DNA from: Flexivirga meconopsidis
GTDB taxonomy: Bacteria > Actinomycetota > Actinomycetes > Actinomycetales > Dermatophilaceae
Assembly (NCBI RefSeq): GCF_026162425.1
Contig: NZ_JAOBQJ010000003.1
Coordinates: forward strand, 124,001-188,000
Length of the DNA: 64,000 nt
Reading direction: 5' to 3'
The notes beneath the pieces are model-generated. The model was not told where the DNA came from. It made no database searches and saw only the letters and a program-made list of their open reading frames with translations. This document shows, in pieces, positions 40,030-48,448 of the stretch. The stretch's first letter is position 1. Every line of letters starts with the position of its first letter. A program made the position numbers and the translations under genes.

Positions 40030-41159
40030 GGGCCCTCCCGGTAGAAATCGAGGATCACGTCGCAGACGTAGTCGACGTCGGCGTGGGCCAGATCGGCGTA
40101 CATCGGTAGGGCGACGGCCCGCTCGCTTGCGGATTCTGCTGTCGGACAAGGGAAACGGGTGCCGATGCGACCGGCGAAAGCCGGTTGGCGGTGTACCGGC
40201 ACGGGGTAGTAGGTTTCGGTGCCGATGCCGTGTTCGGCGAGGTGGTCGACGAGCCGATCCCGATCGCGCGCCTCGATCAGGTAGACGTAGCAGACCTGAG
40301 TGCCGGGCTCGCTCGTCGGCAGCAAGCGCGGGGTGCGCACTGCGGGCATCAGGCCCGCCAGCCGCCGGTCGTAGTGGGCGGCGAGGGCAGCGCGGTGGGC
40401 TATGTCCGCGGGCAGGTGTTCCAGTCGAGTCAGTAGCACCGCCGCCTGCAACTCGTCCAGCCTGCTGTTGTAGCCGAGTTCGACGTATTCGTCGGGGTTT
40501 TCGGCCTGTGCTCCGTGCGCCCGCAGCCGGCGTGCAGCCGTGGCAACCGCATGGTCATCGGTGAGCAGCATGCCCCCGTCACCGAGGCCGCCAAGAGTCT
40601 TAGTCGGGAAGAACGACAGCACGCCACCCGCACCGTGCAGCCCGGCATGGCGGCCGCCCTGGAACATGCCAATACCCTCCGCGCTGTCTTCGAGCAGGAG
40701 TAGACCGTGCTCAGCGGCGAGTGCGCGCAGCGGTGCCATGTCGGCCATCTGGCTGAACAGGTGGACCGGCATGATCGCCTTAGTGCGGGGACCGATGGCG
40801 GCACGTGCAGCGCCTGGGTCCATCGCGTAGGAGCCGGAGACGACATCGACCATGACCGGCTCGGCACCGACCAGGGCCACCGAACTCGCCGTCGAAAAGA
40901 ACGTGTAGGCGGGCACGATTACCTCATCACCCGGTCCGATGCCCACGGCTCGCAACAGGATGACGATCGCGTCGCTGCCGTTGGCCACAGCAATCGCGTG
41001 GCGCGCGCCGGTGAATCGCTCAACTGCGCGCTCAAGCTCCATGCCCACGGCGCCATAGGTGAATTGGCCCCTAGCGATGACTTCGGTGAGTCGTTGTTCC
41101 AGGTTCGGCCAGTCGCGTTCGATTGAACGCGCACCGGTGAAGAATGGTATGACGCTCAT
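40026..41159 (-). CDS. DegT/DnrJ/EryC1 aminotransferase (first copy)
   Basis: 377 residues of the same sugar-aminotransferase family. The PLP lysine lies in LSFFPTKTLGGLGDGGMLL (near 183), with the binding-site stretches VANGSDAIVILL near 60 and LLEDSAEGIG near 160, and GYNSRLDELQAAVL near 230. This is closer than the neighbouring copy to WbpE/ArnB-type enzymes. ATG 41157-41159 forms ATGA with the trpA stop; a TTG at 41165 with GAAGGG upstream is an alternative. Together with the nucleotide-sugar dehydrogenase and Gfo/Idh enzyme it gives the parts for a 3-amino uronic acid type sugar, though no glycosyltransferase is present. Confidence 0.9.
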   Translation of the reverse strand: MSVIPFFTGARSIERDWPNLEQRLTEVIARGQFTYGAVGMELERAVERFTGARHAIAVANGSDAIVILLRAVGIGPGDEVIVPAYTFFSTASSVALVGAEPVMVDVVSGSYAMDPGAARAAIGPRTKAIMPVHLFSQMADMAPLRALAAEHGLLLLEDSAEGIGMFQGGRHAGLHGAGGVLSFFPTKTLGGLGDGGMLLTDDHAVATAARRLRAHGAQAENPDEYVELGYNSRLDELQAAVLLTRLEHLPADIAHRAALAAHYDRRLAGLMPAVRTPRLLPTSEPGTQVCYVYLIEARDRDRLVDHLAEHGIGTETYYPVPVHRQPAFAGRIGTRFPCPTAESASERAVALPMYADLAHADVDYVCDVILDFYREGP

Positions 41160-41959
41160 CGGCAAGCGCCCTTCAATTCGCGGATGAAGCCGCTCGCCAT
41201 GTCTTCCCGTGCCGATGCCGTGCGGGCGTCATCCAGCCGTTGCATCAAAGCGCTGCCCACGATGACCCCTGCGGCGCGCCCGTGTAGGGACCGCACGTGC
41301 TCGGGGCGAGAAATTCCGAATCCGACACAGACCGGGAGAGTTCCGGCGATTGCGGCGACCCCATCCAGGTACTGTCCGATGGCCGGATTGAGCTCTGCGC
41401 GGCTTCCTGTGACGCCGTTCGTGGCGAGAGCGTAGAGGAAGCCGCTGCTTGCCGCGACGGTTCGCTCCAGCCGCTCCGGACGACTCGTGGGCGCAGCGAA
41501 GAAGACCTGGGCGAGGTCACTCTCCGTCGCGCACTTGATCCAGTCGCCGGCTTCGTATGCCGGTAGGTCGGGGACGACCAGGCCGTCGGCTCCTGCGGCC
41601 GCGACGTCGGCATACAACGTGGTCAGCCCATAGCGCAGAAAGGGATTGCTGTAGCCCATCAGGACGATGGGCGTATCGACCCCGTTCTCTCGCACCTCTC
41701 GTACCGTCTCGATCACTCCCGGCAGCGTCATACCCGCAGCGAGAGCGTGGGCGGCCGTGTGCTGAATGACCGGTCCGTCGCCCATCGGGTCGGAGAACGG
41801 CACTCCGAGTTCGACGATGTCCGCGCCCGCGTCGGCGACGCTGGTGATCAGTCCGGCCATCTCGGCGCCCGCGGGATAGCCGCAGGTCAGATAGGCGACC
41901 AGGGCTGTCTCGGAGCGTTCGGCCGTCGCCGCGAAGGTCTTCGCCAAGCGTTCCATCAT
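41156..41959 (-). CDS. trpA: Tryptophan synthase alpha chain
   Basis: 267 residues. Cleaves indole-3-glycerol phosphate to indole, which is channelled to TrpB. Catalytic Glu and Asp sit in DIVELGVPFSDPMGDGP (near 48-64), VLMGYSNPF near 105, LATNGVTGSRAEL near 180 and CVGFGISRPEHV near 213, all canonical. AAAGGA precedes the first of two adjacent ATGs (41957-41959), which overlaps the trpB stop as ATGA. It is the ordinary partner of the neighbouring trpB and contrasts with the altered TrpA' at 29937-30725. Confidence 0.96.
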   Translation of the reverse strand: MMERLAKTFAATAERSETALVAYLTCGYPAGAEMAGLITSVADAGADIVELGVPFSDPMGDGPVIQHTAAHALAAGMTLPGVIETVREVRENGVDTPIVLMGYSNPFLRYGLTTLYADVAAAGADGLVVPDLPAYEAGDWIKCATESDLAQVFFAAPTSRPERLERTVAASSGFLYALATNGVTGSRAELNPAIGQYLDGVAAIAGTLPVCVGFGISRPEHVRSLHGRAAGVIVGSALMQRLDDARTASAREDMASGFIRELKGACR

Positions 41960-43137
41960 GCGTCCTTTCGGGTGTCGAGGGCGTCCATCGCAGTGGTGAG
42001 ATCCTTGTCGCCGCGGCCGGACAGGTTGACAAGTAGCTGGCTGCCGCGTGGCAGCGACGGGGCGATGCGCAGGGCACCGGCCACAGCGTGGGACGACTCC
42101 AGCGCCGGCAGGATTCCTTCATTGCGGGACAACGCCACGAACGCATTAAGCGCTTCGTTGTCATCCGCAGTGAGGTACTCCACCCGGCCGATGTCCTTGA
42201 GATGGCTGTGTTCCGGGCCGGCACCCGGGTAGTCGAGACCGGGCGCGATGCTGTGCGTGAGTTCGACCTGTCCGTTGTCATCCTGCAGGAGGTATGTGCG
42301 CATGCCCTGCAGCACTCCGGGGGTTCCGTAGACGAGCGGCGCTGCATGTTTACCGCGCGCGCCGCGGCCATCGCCAGCCGCTTGGATCCCGACGAGGCGC
42401 ACTCGATCATCGAGGAACGCGCTGAAGATGCCGATCGCGTTGGAACCCCCGCCGACACAAGCGACCACAGCATCCGGAAGCCGTCCGGTCGCGTCGAGGA
42501 ATTGTTGCTTCGCCTCTTGGCCGATCACCGACTGGAATTCGCGGACCATCCGCGGAAATGGATGCGGCCCGAGCGCAGAACCGAGCAGATAGTGGGTCGT
42601 GTCCGGATTGCCGATCCAGTCGCGAATCGCCTCGCTCACCGCATCTTTGAGCGTCGCGGTGCCTTGGTCGACCAGTTGCACAGTGGCGCCCAACAACTCG
42701 ATGCGTTGTAGGTTTGGCCGTTGCCGAGCAGCGTCCACACTGCCCATGTAGATGGTCGCGTCGAGGCCGAGGTACGCGCACGCTGCGGCGACGGCAACGC
42801 CGTGTTGACCGGCGCCGGTCTCCGCCACGATCCGCCGCTTTCCCAGGCGTCGGGCGAGCAGCGCCTGACCGATTGCGTTGTTGATCTTGTGCGCGCCGGT
42901 GTGCGTCAGGTCCTCCCGCTTGAGCCACATCGTGACTCCGTGCGGTTCGATTCCCAGATGCTGCAGCCTGGTCAGGGGCGTGGGACGTCCGACAAATGTG
43001 GTGAGCAGATGGTCCAGTTCGGCGCGGAAGATCGGATCCTGTAGAGCCTGATCGTAGGTTTCGCAGAGCTCCTCTAGTGGCGCCACGAGCGTCTCGGCTA
43101 CGAACTGCCCTCCGTAGTCACCGAAGCGGGTAGTCAT
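41956..43137 (-). CDS. trpB: Tryptophan synthase beta chain
   Basis: 393 residues. PLP-dependent condensation of indole with serine. PLP lysine in LTHTGAHKINNA (near 84), KREDL before it, ETGAGQHG near 106, the phosphate loop CVGGGSNAIG near 228, and HSIAPGLDYPGAGPEHSHL near 278 are all as in ordinary TrpB1 enzymes. It lies between trpC and trpA with ATGA overlaps at both ends. No second trpB accompanies the divergent Trp-like set, so either that set needs none or this one serves both. A TrpB accepts some indole analogues, so it could also build an unusual amino acid. Confidence 0.97.
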   Translation of the reverse strand: MTTRFGDYGGQFVAETLVAPLEELCETYDQALQDPIFRAELDHLLTTFVGRPTPLTRLQHLGIEPHGVTMWLKREDLTHTGAHKINNAIGQALLARRLGKRRIVAETGAGQHGVAVAAACAYLGLDATIYMGSVDAARQRPNLQRIELLGATVQLVDQGTATLKDAVSEAIRDWIGNPDTTHYLLGSALGPHPFPRMVREFQSVIGQEAKQQFLDATGRLPDAVVACVGGGSNAIGIFSAFLDDRVRLVGIQAAGDGRGARGKHAAPLVYGTPGVLQGMRTYLLQDDNGQVELTHSIAPGLDYPGAGPEHSHLKDIGRVEYLTADDNEALNAFVALSRNEGILPALESSHAVAGALRIAPSLPRGSQLLVNLSGRGDKDLTTAMDALDTRKDA

Positions 43138-43925
43138 GCTGCCACCCCCGCTTGGCTGCGAGATGGGTCGCCCGTGAGCAGTGTGCGAAGAGCTACTCCA
43201 GGGTCTGCGGCGCGGAGCAAGGATTCACCGACGAGGCACGCATCGAAGCCTGCTTCGGCGACCCGGCGCAAATCGTCGGCGGTCCCGATGCCGCTTTCAC
43301 TGACGGTCAGTACACCGCGGGGAACGCTTTCCCGGATCCTGGCGCCGCGGTCGAGGTCCACCGAAAAATCTTGAAGGTCACGATTGTTAACTCCGATGAT
43401 CGTTGCGCCCGCCGACAGGGCTCGCTCGACGTCTTGCTCGGAGAAGGTCTCCACGAGCGCGTCCAGGCCCGCCTCCGCGGCATCCTTGAGCAGTTCACCG
43501 AGCAGTTCGTCGTCGACGGCCCGCACGATAATGAGCAGGGCTGCCGCACCCGAGTTTGCGGCGAGGCTCACCTGTCGGGGGTCGACGACGAAATCCTTAT
43601 AGAGGACTGGGACATCGACTCCCCGATCGGTCGAGACTCTCTTCACCAACTCCGGAGAGCCGCCAAAGAAGCGATCCTCGGCCAGTACCGACACGGCCCG
43701 TGCGCCGTAGGCAGCGTACTTGCGGGCAACTGGAACGGCGTCATCAGTGGACAGCAGTTGTCCCTTGGAAGGGGAGGCCGGCTTCACCTCTGCGATGACC
43801 GACATGCCGGGCAGAGCCACGGCGGCGGCAAATCGGCCGTGGTTAGGACGCTTTGTCACAGTCGGTGACGCAGGGTCACCGGACCAGACCCGTTGCTTGT
43901 GAGCGATTATCTCGTCGAGATACAT
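43134..43925 (-). CDS. trpC: Indole-3-glycerol-phosphate synthase (canonical copy)
   Basis: 263 residues. All expected residues are present: Glu46 and Lys48 (VIAEVKPASPSKG), Lys in VLYKDFVVD, Glu in DALVETFSEQ, Asn in GVNNRDLQDF and the Glu-Ser of TVSESGIGT. The N-terminal helix region MYLDEIIAHK is complete. It overlaps trpD by 19 bases and trpB by ATGA. This copy gives an internal standard for the shortened, altered TrpC' at 32919-33611. Confidence 0.96.
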   Translation of the reverse strand: MYLDEIIAHKQRVWSGDPASPTVTKRPNHGRFAAAVALPGMSVIAEVKPASPSKGQLLSTDDAVPVARKYAAYGARAVSVLAEDRFFGGSPELVKRVSTDRGVDVPVLYKDFVVDPRQVSLAANSGAAALLIIVRAVDDELLGELLKDAAEAGLDALVETFSEQDVERALSAGATIIGVNNRDLQDFSVDLDRGARIRESVPRGVLTVSESGIGTADDLRRVAEAGFDACLVGESLLRAADPGVALRTLLTGDPSRSQAGVAA

Positions 43926-44956
43926 GTGACGTTCTCCTCCGGGCAGTCGGTTGATGGTTGGCTGAGACGTCGCAGCTGATCGATTGCTGCACCTGAGGCA
44001 ATAGCGTCCGAGACCAACGAAAGACAGGTATCGAGATCACCTCGCCCGCCGACATGCAGGGCAGCCGCCGCGTTCAGAGCACATGTCTGCCGTATGGCAT
44101 GAGAACCCTTGCCGGCCAATGCATTACGGGTTAGGACCATGTTGGTCGCGAGATTGCCTCCAGCAAGTTCGCCGATCGTCGCAGGCGCCATCCCCCACTC
44201 AGCGGGGTCGAGCACGAACCGGTCTGACCGGCCGGTGGACACCGTTAGCACCCGCGCGACACCCGTCGTGGTCAGTTCGTCCATGCCATCGGCGCCGCGC
44301 ACGATCCACGTGTTCACTCGCCCCAGGCGGGACACTGCCTCGGCCAATAGTTCCTGGTCGCTTGGAGTGGTCACACCAATGATCGCTCCGGCCAGCGGGA
44401 CCGGGTTTCCCAGCGGTCCTAGTTGATTGAAAATGGTTGGAAATCCTAATGATCGACGCACAGACGCGAGTCGGTCCAGGGACGGATGAACCGCCCTGCT
44501 GAAAAGGAAGGCGAAGTGATGCCGGCGCAGCCGATCAGCGATATGTGGGCCGTAGTCGGTTGGCACACCGAGTCCTTCGAGCAGGTCGGCACTGCCGCAT
44601 CGGCTGGTGGCCGCCCGGTTTCCCACCTTGGCGACCGTGCTTCCGACCGCACTCGCAAGGATGGCTGAGATGGTTGACACATTGACTGATCCGCTGTGAT
44701 CGCCACCTGTGCCGACGATGTCGATGCACGACGGTGCGTCGGCGGGCGCGATGGCCCGATCCTGCAGGGCCCGGAGCGCCGCGAGCAGCTCGTCCACGTG
44801 GGTTCCCTTATGTGCCAACGCTGTCAGGAAGATAGCGGTATCGGCCTCGGAGGATTTATCAAGAAGCTCGGCGAACGCCGCATCGGCTAGGTCGGCCGAC
44901 AGGGTCCGCCCAGCGGTCAGCTCCTTGGTGGCCCGGTGAAGCGGTGCGCCGGTCAC
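43907..44956 (-). CDS. trpD: Anthranilate phosphoribosyltransferase
   Basis: 349 residues. The PRPP loop DIVGTGGDHSGSVNVST (near 78-94) keeps the Asp missing in TrpD'. The next block reads AKVGNRAATS, keeping the Asn-Arg but with Val for the usual His. FNQLGPLGNP and DGMDELT complete the family pattern. The C-terminal 30 residues after IDQLRRLSQP are extra. Start is GTG 44956, overlapping the dehydrogenase stop as GTGA. Neither trpE nor trpG is present in the window, so anthranilate must come from elsewhere in the genome. Confidence 0.93.
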   Translation of the reverse strand: MTGAPLHRATKELTAGRTLSADLADAAFAELLDKSSEADTAIFLTALAHKGTHVDELLAALRALQDRAIAPADAPSCIDIVGTGGDHSGSVNVSTISAILASAVGSTVAKVGNRAATSRCGSADLLEGLGVPTDYGPHIADRLRRHHFAFLFSRAVHPSLDRLASVRRSLGFPTIFNQLGPLGNPVPLAGAIIGVTTPSDQELLAEAVSRLGRVNTWIVRGADGMDELTTTGVARVLTVSTGRSDRFVLDPAEWGMAPATIGELAGGNLATNMVLTRNALAGKGSHAIRQTCALNAAAALHVGGRGDLDTCLSLVSDAIASGAAIDQLRRLSQPSTDCPEENVTCISTR

Positions 44957-46290
44957 AGCAGCTGCACATTCGCGGCGGGCCGCAATTCACCCTTGGTGTC
45001 CAGCACCCGGGCAGCAAAGTCCCATCGTGGGTCGGTGAGCAGCGGACCGTGCGCGGTGACCAGCACCACCAAGTCCTGACGGCTGATCGTCTGGTCGTTC
45101 CACGGGACCGAGTAGTGATCCTCGCCGTCGATGTGTACTGACGGGGCGAGCGGGTCGTGGTAGCAAACCTCGGCACCCAGCCGTGCGAGTCTGGCAAGAA
45201 TCTCTACCCCTGGAGCGTTGCGCAGATCCGGAACCCCCGGCTTGTACGCGATACCCACCACCATGATGCGAGCGCCGTAGACCCGTATGTCTGCATCAAG
45301 CAGCACCTCGACGCATCGATCCACTGTCTCGCATGGGCGGTTGACGATCCGATCCCGCGCGACGCTGAGGACGGGCATCGAGGTGCCCTGTGCGGCAGCC
45401 TGTTCCAAGAGGAAGTTGGGATCGACCGGGATGCATTCACCACCGACGCCCGGGCCGGGATAGTGGGGGAGGAATCCGAAGGGCTTCGTTGCCGCAGCGT
45501 CGATCACCTCCCGCGGTCGGATACCGAGCGGCCGACACAGGTCGGCGAGGTCGAAAGCGAGCGCGATGTTGACCATGCGGAAGGTGTTCTCGTACACCTT
45601 TGATAATTCGGCGACTGCTGGCGTGGAGACCGGGCACACCGTCGTACAAATCAACTCGAAAAGCAGGGTCGCCCGTCGGGTGCACTCCGGGGTAAGACCG
45701 CCGACCAGCTTCGCGGTGTTCGTGACCGTCCAACCGTCGGTGTTCCCGGGGTCGACCCGCTCGGGTGCTACGGCGACGTGGAAGTCGGTGCCGGGCACCA
45801 GGCCGCTCGCAGCGGCGAGGCGACGTGCCATCCGTTCGGTTGTGCCGGGAGGGACAGTGGACTGCAGCACCACCAGTGTCCCGAGCTGCAGGTATGGCGC
45901 CACGGCATCCGTCGCCGACCATACCGCGCTGAGATCGGCCCCGTGTTGTGCCGTCACCGGTGTGGGCACGCAGATGATGATCGCCTCGCAGCCAGCGAGG
46001 GATTCACAATCAGTCGAGGCGTGCAGCTTGCCGTGCACGTCGGCAAGGTCTGCAACGGTCACGTCTGGCAGGTAGGAGATGCCATCGGTCAGCAGCTCAA
46101 CCTTGCGCGCGTCGAGGTCGACACCGACAACCTCGAGTCCGGCATCGGCGAAACCGTGGGCTAAGGGCAGGCCGGTAAACCCCAAACCGACGACGCCGAT
46201 TCGAAGGGTCAGGTCCGAGAGCGCGGTGTCGAATTGCGCCACGGACACGGTCCGGGCGTCCGTCTCGAAACCCGGAGTCAACAAGCTCAT
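44953..46290 (-). CDS. Nucleotide-sugar 6-dehydrogenase (WbpA/WecC type)
   Basis: 445 residues. Two-step NAD+ oxidation of a UDP- or GDP-hexose(amine) at C6 to the uronic acid. GVVGLGFTGLPLAHGFA (near 33-49) is the Rossmann start, VPTPV near 110, VLQSTVPPGTTERM near 140, and the catalytic Cys lies in GPGVGGECIPVDP near 285 (usually GGHCIPVDP). The text is closer to UDP-N-acetyl-hexosamine dehydrogenases than to UDP-glucose ones. ATG 46288-46290 has GGGAG at about seven bases. It is first in the 12-kb leftward operon, facing a MocR gene. Confidence 0.88.
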   Translation of the reverse strand: MSLLTPGFETDARTVSVAQFDTALSDLTLRIGVVGLGFTGLPLAHGFADAGLEVVGVDLDARKVELLTDGISYLPDVTVADLADVHGKLHASTDCESLAGCEAIIICVPTPVTAQHGADLSAVWSATDAVAPYLQLGTLVVLQSTVPPGTTERMARRLAAASGLVPGTDFHVAVAPERVDPGNTDGWTVTNTAKLVGGLTPECTRRATLLFELICTTVCPVSTPAVAELSKVYENTFRMVNIALAFDLADLCRPLGIRPREVIDAAATKPFGFLPHYPGPGVGGECIPVDPNFLLEQAAAQGTSMPVLSVARDRIVNRPCETVDRCVEVLLDADIRVYGARIMVVGIAYKPGVPDLRNAPGVEILARLARLGAEVCYHDPLAPSVHIDGEDHYSVPWNDQTISRQDLVVLVTAHGPLLTDPRWDFAARVLDTKGELRPAANVQLL

Positions 46291-46410
46291 GATCTTCTCC
46301 CTGCGAGTCGTGGTGGCCGTTTCCTCAATGGCACCGCGGAGCGGCCACACTCGACAGACCACTTGGCACAGGGCGATACAGACCGATCGATCGAAATCGT
46401 GGAGATCTCA

Positions 46411-46417
46411 TATAGAT
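46411..46417 (+). promoter_or_regulatory. Possible -10 box of the MocR-type gene
   Basis: TATAGAT is the only AT-rich -10-like heptamer in the 147-base gap between the divergent dehydrogenase and MocR genes. It would give a start about 14 bases before ATG 46438. No good -35 is seen. The gap also holds GATCGATCGAAATC (46387-46398 area), a possible regulator contact. Confidence 0.3.
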
Positions 46418-46437
46418 TCGCGGCCCACGCTGCTTCC

Positions 46438-47880
46438 ATGTCTTGGCACATGACCCTGGAGGTTGACCGGTCCGCCGTCGACTCGCTGACCCATCAGGTG
46501 CAGCAAGCGATCCGGTCACGCATCGAGAACGACCTGCTCCCCGCGGGCAGTCGGCTGCCGTCGACCCGTCAGCTTGCGGCGGATCTGGGCATCTCCCGGA
46601 GTGTCGCGGTCGAGGCGTACGAGCAGTTGACTGCCGAAGGCTTTCTGCTCTGCCGCCGCGGCTCCGGGACCCTGGTTGCCGACCAGGGTGCCGAAAAGCC
46701 GGCCGGAGCAATCCGGGCACTCACGCCAGCTCGCATTCGGTGGGATCTGCGGTGTAAGCGCGGCCCCGTGCCGGACTTCCCGCACGCCGAATGGCTGGGT
46801 TGTTATCGCACCGCATTGGCGGCTGCAGGTGAGTCCGAGCTGGGGTATGTCGACCCTGATGGTTCGCCACGGCTGCGGGAAGTGTTGGCGCGCTACCTGG
46901 CGAGAGTTCGCGTCGCAGCCGCGACAGTCGAATCTGTAACGATTACAGCGGGTTTCGCGCAGGGGATTTCATTGATAAGTCAAGTCCTGCAGGACCGTGG
47001 GCTTCGCCAGGTCGGGATGGAAGAGCCATGCTCCGCGGCCGTGCGTACCTTCCTGCAGCGTGGTGGCCTGGAGCCGGTTCCGGTTCCGCTGACCCGTGCC
47101 GGCCTCGATATGCGTCGGCTTCGGGAGAGCGGGGTGCGAGCGGTCGTGGTTTCACCTGCCCACCAGTTCCCGACCGGTCAGACGATGAGCGGCGAGGGAC
47201 GTGCCGCACTGGTGGAGTGGGCTCGAGAGGTCGACGGCTGGATTGTCGAGGACGACTACGACGGAGACCTCTGGTTGGATGCGGCGTCCCGCACCGTTGC
47301 ACTGCACGCATTGGACCCTGAACGTGTCATCTATGGCGGCACAACAAGTATGACGATGGCCCCCGGGTTGCGGCTCGGCTGGTTGGTGGTGCCCGAAGCA
47401 TTACGCGAGGAGATGGCTGCAGTTCGACGGGTCCGTGACCTCGGCGTCGACACTCTGCAGCAGTGCGCTTTAGCAGAATTCGTCACCAGCGGACTGTTCG
47501 ACCGGCATCTGCGCCGCGTGCGCCTGCGCTACCGCAGCCGACGCGAGCTGTTCGTCTCGGCGCTGCATCGCCATTTTCCCCATGCACAGTTGACCGGGAA
47601 CGCAGCGGGAGTGCATGCGCAGCTGCTGTTGCCGCGGTGGATGGACGAAGCCGACTTCGTCGCCGCGGCCGCCCGGCGCGGCGTTCAAGTCGACGGGGGC
47701 GCGCACTTCTGGGCGCACACCGCGAGCCCCCCAGCGTCGTTGATCCTGTCATACGCGGGCGTGTCAGCGAGCGGTCTGGGTGATGCGGTTACCGAGCTCG
47801 GGCTCGCTGCTCAGGCGATGGACCGGTCCCGCAAGTGGCAGGTCAGTCCACCGACTGCGCGTGTCGGACGAAGCGCCTGA
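46438..47880 (+). CDS. MocR/PdxR-type regulator lacking the PLP lysine
   Basis: 480 residues (476 if ATG 46450 is used; neither start has a clear ribosome binding site). N-terminal GntR winged helix (about 15-80, RIENDLLPAGSRLPSTRQLA, then LGISRSVAVEAYEQL) joined to a fold-type I aminotransferase domain. These regulators normally bind PLP on Lys in GTFSKxLxPxLRLG. Here the text is GTTSMTMAPGLRLGW with Met305 (ATG codon at 47350-47352) in the Lys place. EDDYDGDLW is kept. It may therefore sense a pathway amine or PLP noncovalently, or act without ligand. Divergent to the operon starting at 46290, its likely target. Its 3' end overlaps convergent trpF by 38 bases. Confidence 0.9.
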   Translation: MSWHMTLEVDRSAVDSLTHQVQQAIRSRIENDLLPAGSRLPSTRQLAADLGISRSVAVEAYEQLTAEGFLLCRRGSGTLVADQGAEKPAGAIRALTPARIRWDLRCKRGPVPDFPHAEWLGCYRTALAAAGESELGYVDPDGSPRLREVLARYLARVRVAAATVESVTITAGFAQGISLISQVLQDRGLRQVGMEEPCSAAVRTFLQRGGLEPVPVPLTRAGLDMRRLRESGVRAVVVSPAHQFPTGQTMSGEGRAALVEWAREVDGWIVEDDYDGDLWLDAASRTVALHALDPERVIYGGTTSMTMAPGLRLGWLVVPEALREEMAAVRRVRDLGVDTLQQCALAEFVTSGLFDRHLRRVRLRYRSRRELFVSALHRHFPHAQLTGNAAGVHAQLLLPRWMDEADFVAAAARRGVQVDGGAHFWAHTASPPASLILSYAGVSASGLGDAVTELGLAAQAMDRSRKWQVSPPTARVGRSA

Positions 47881-48448
47881 TGAGGTCCGGATCCTTCACG
47901 CCACGCGTGCGTTCGACGCCGCTGGAGACATCGACGCCGAAGGGTCGCAACCGTCGGATTGCGGCCACAACATTGTCGGGGGTGAGACCGCCCGCCAAGA
48001 GCCATCGCCCCTGCGGTTGCGCTGTCAGTGTGTCGGCGTTCCAGGTGTCGCCGGATCCCGGCACCGGGCCGTCGAGGATAAGCAAGTCCTCGCCATACGC
48101 ACCACAACTCGGCGCGTCTGTCTCCTGAGCCGCGGTTGCCCGAATAAGCTTGCGTCCCAGAGGTTTCAGTGATTCAAATCGGTGGGAGGTATGGAGTCCG
48201 TGCAGCTGTATCGCGCTTACTCCGGCCTCCTCTACGGAGGTCCTGATCGCAGTGTCATCCTCGTCGGTGAACACACCCACGGTCTCGACGTGGCCCGGGA
48301 CCGCGCATTTACGCAGGAGAATGCGGACATCTGCTGGCTGGATCTGACGGACGCTCCGTGACATCACAAAGCCGAGTGCGCAGGCACCAGCTTCGACAGC
48401 TGCCGCGACCGATTCCGGGTCGGTCAACCCGCAAACTTTCACGTACAT
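47843..48448 (-). CDS. trpF: Phosphoribosylanthranilate isomerase (canonical copy)
   Basis: 201 residues. Cys in VKVCGLTD (residue 6), GFVMSRSVRQI, VGVFTDED, IQLHG, the acid Asp in LLILDGPVPGSG, LLAGGLTPDNV and the C-terminal VDVSSGVERTRGVKDP are all canonical. It completes, with the trpD-C-B-A block, a normal pathway from anthranilate to tryptophan within the cluster. It is last in the leftward operon with exporter and ATP-grasp genes; start ATG 48448 shares a base with the MFS stop (TGATG). Its 3' end overlaps the convergent MocR gene. Confidence 0.94.
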   Translation of the reverse strand: MYVKVCGLTDPESVAAAVEAGACALGFVMSRSVRQIQPADVRILLRKCAVPGHVETVGVFTDEDDTAIRTSVEEAGVSAIQLHGLHTSHRFESLKPLGRKLIRATAAQETDAPSCGAYGEDLLILDGPVPGSGDTWNADTLTAQPQGRWLLAGGLTPDNVVAAIRRLRPFGVDVSSGVERTRGVKDPDLIRRFVRHAQSVD

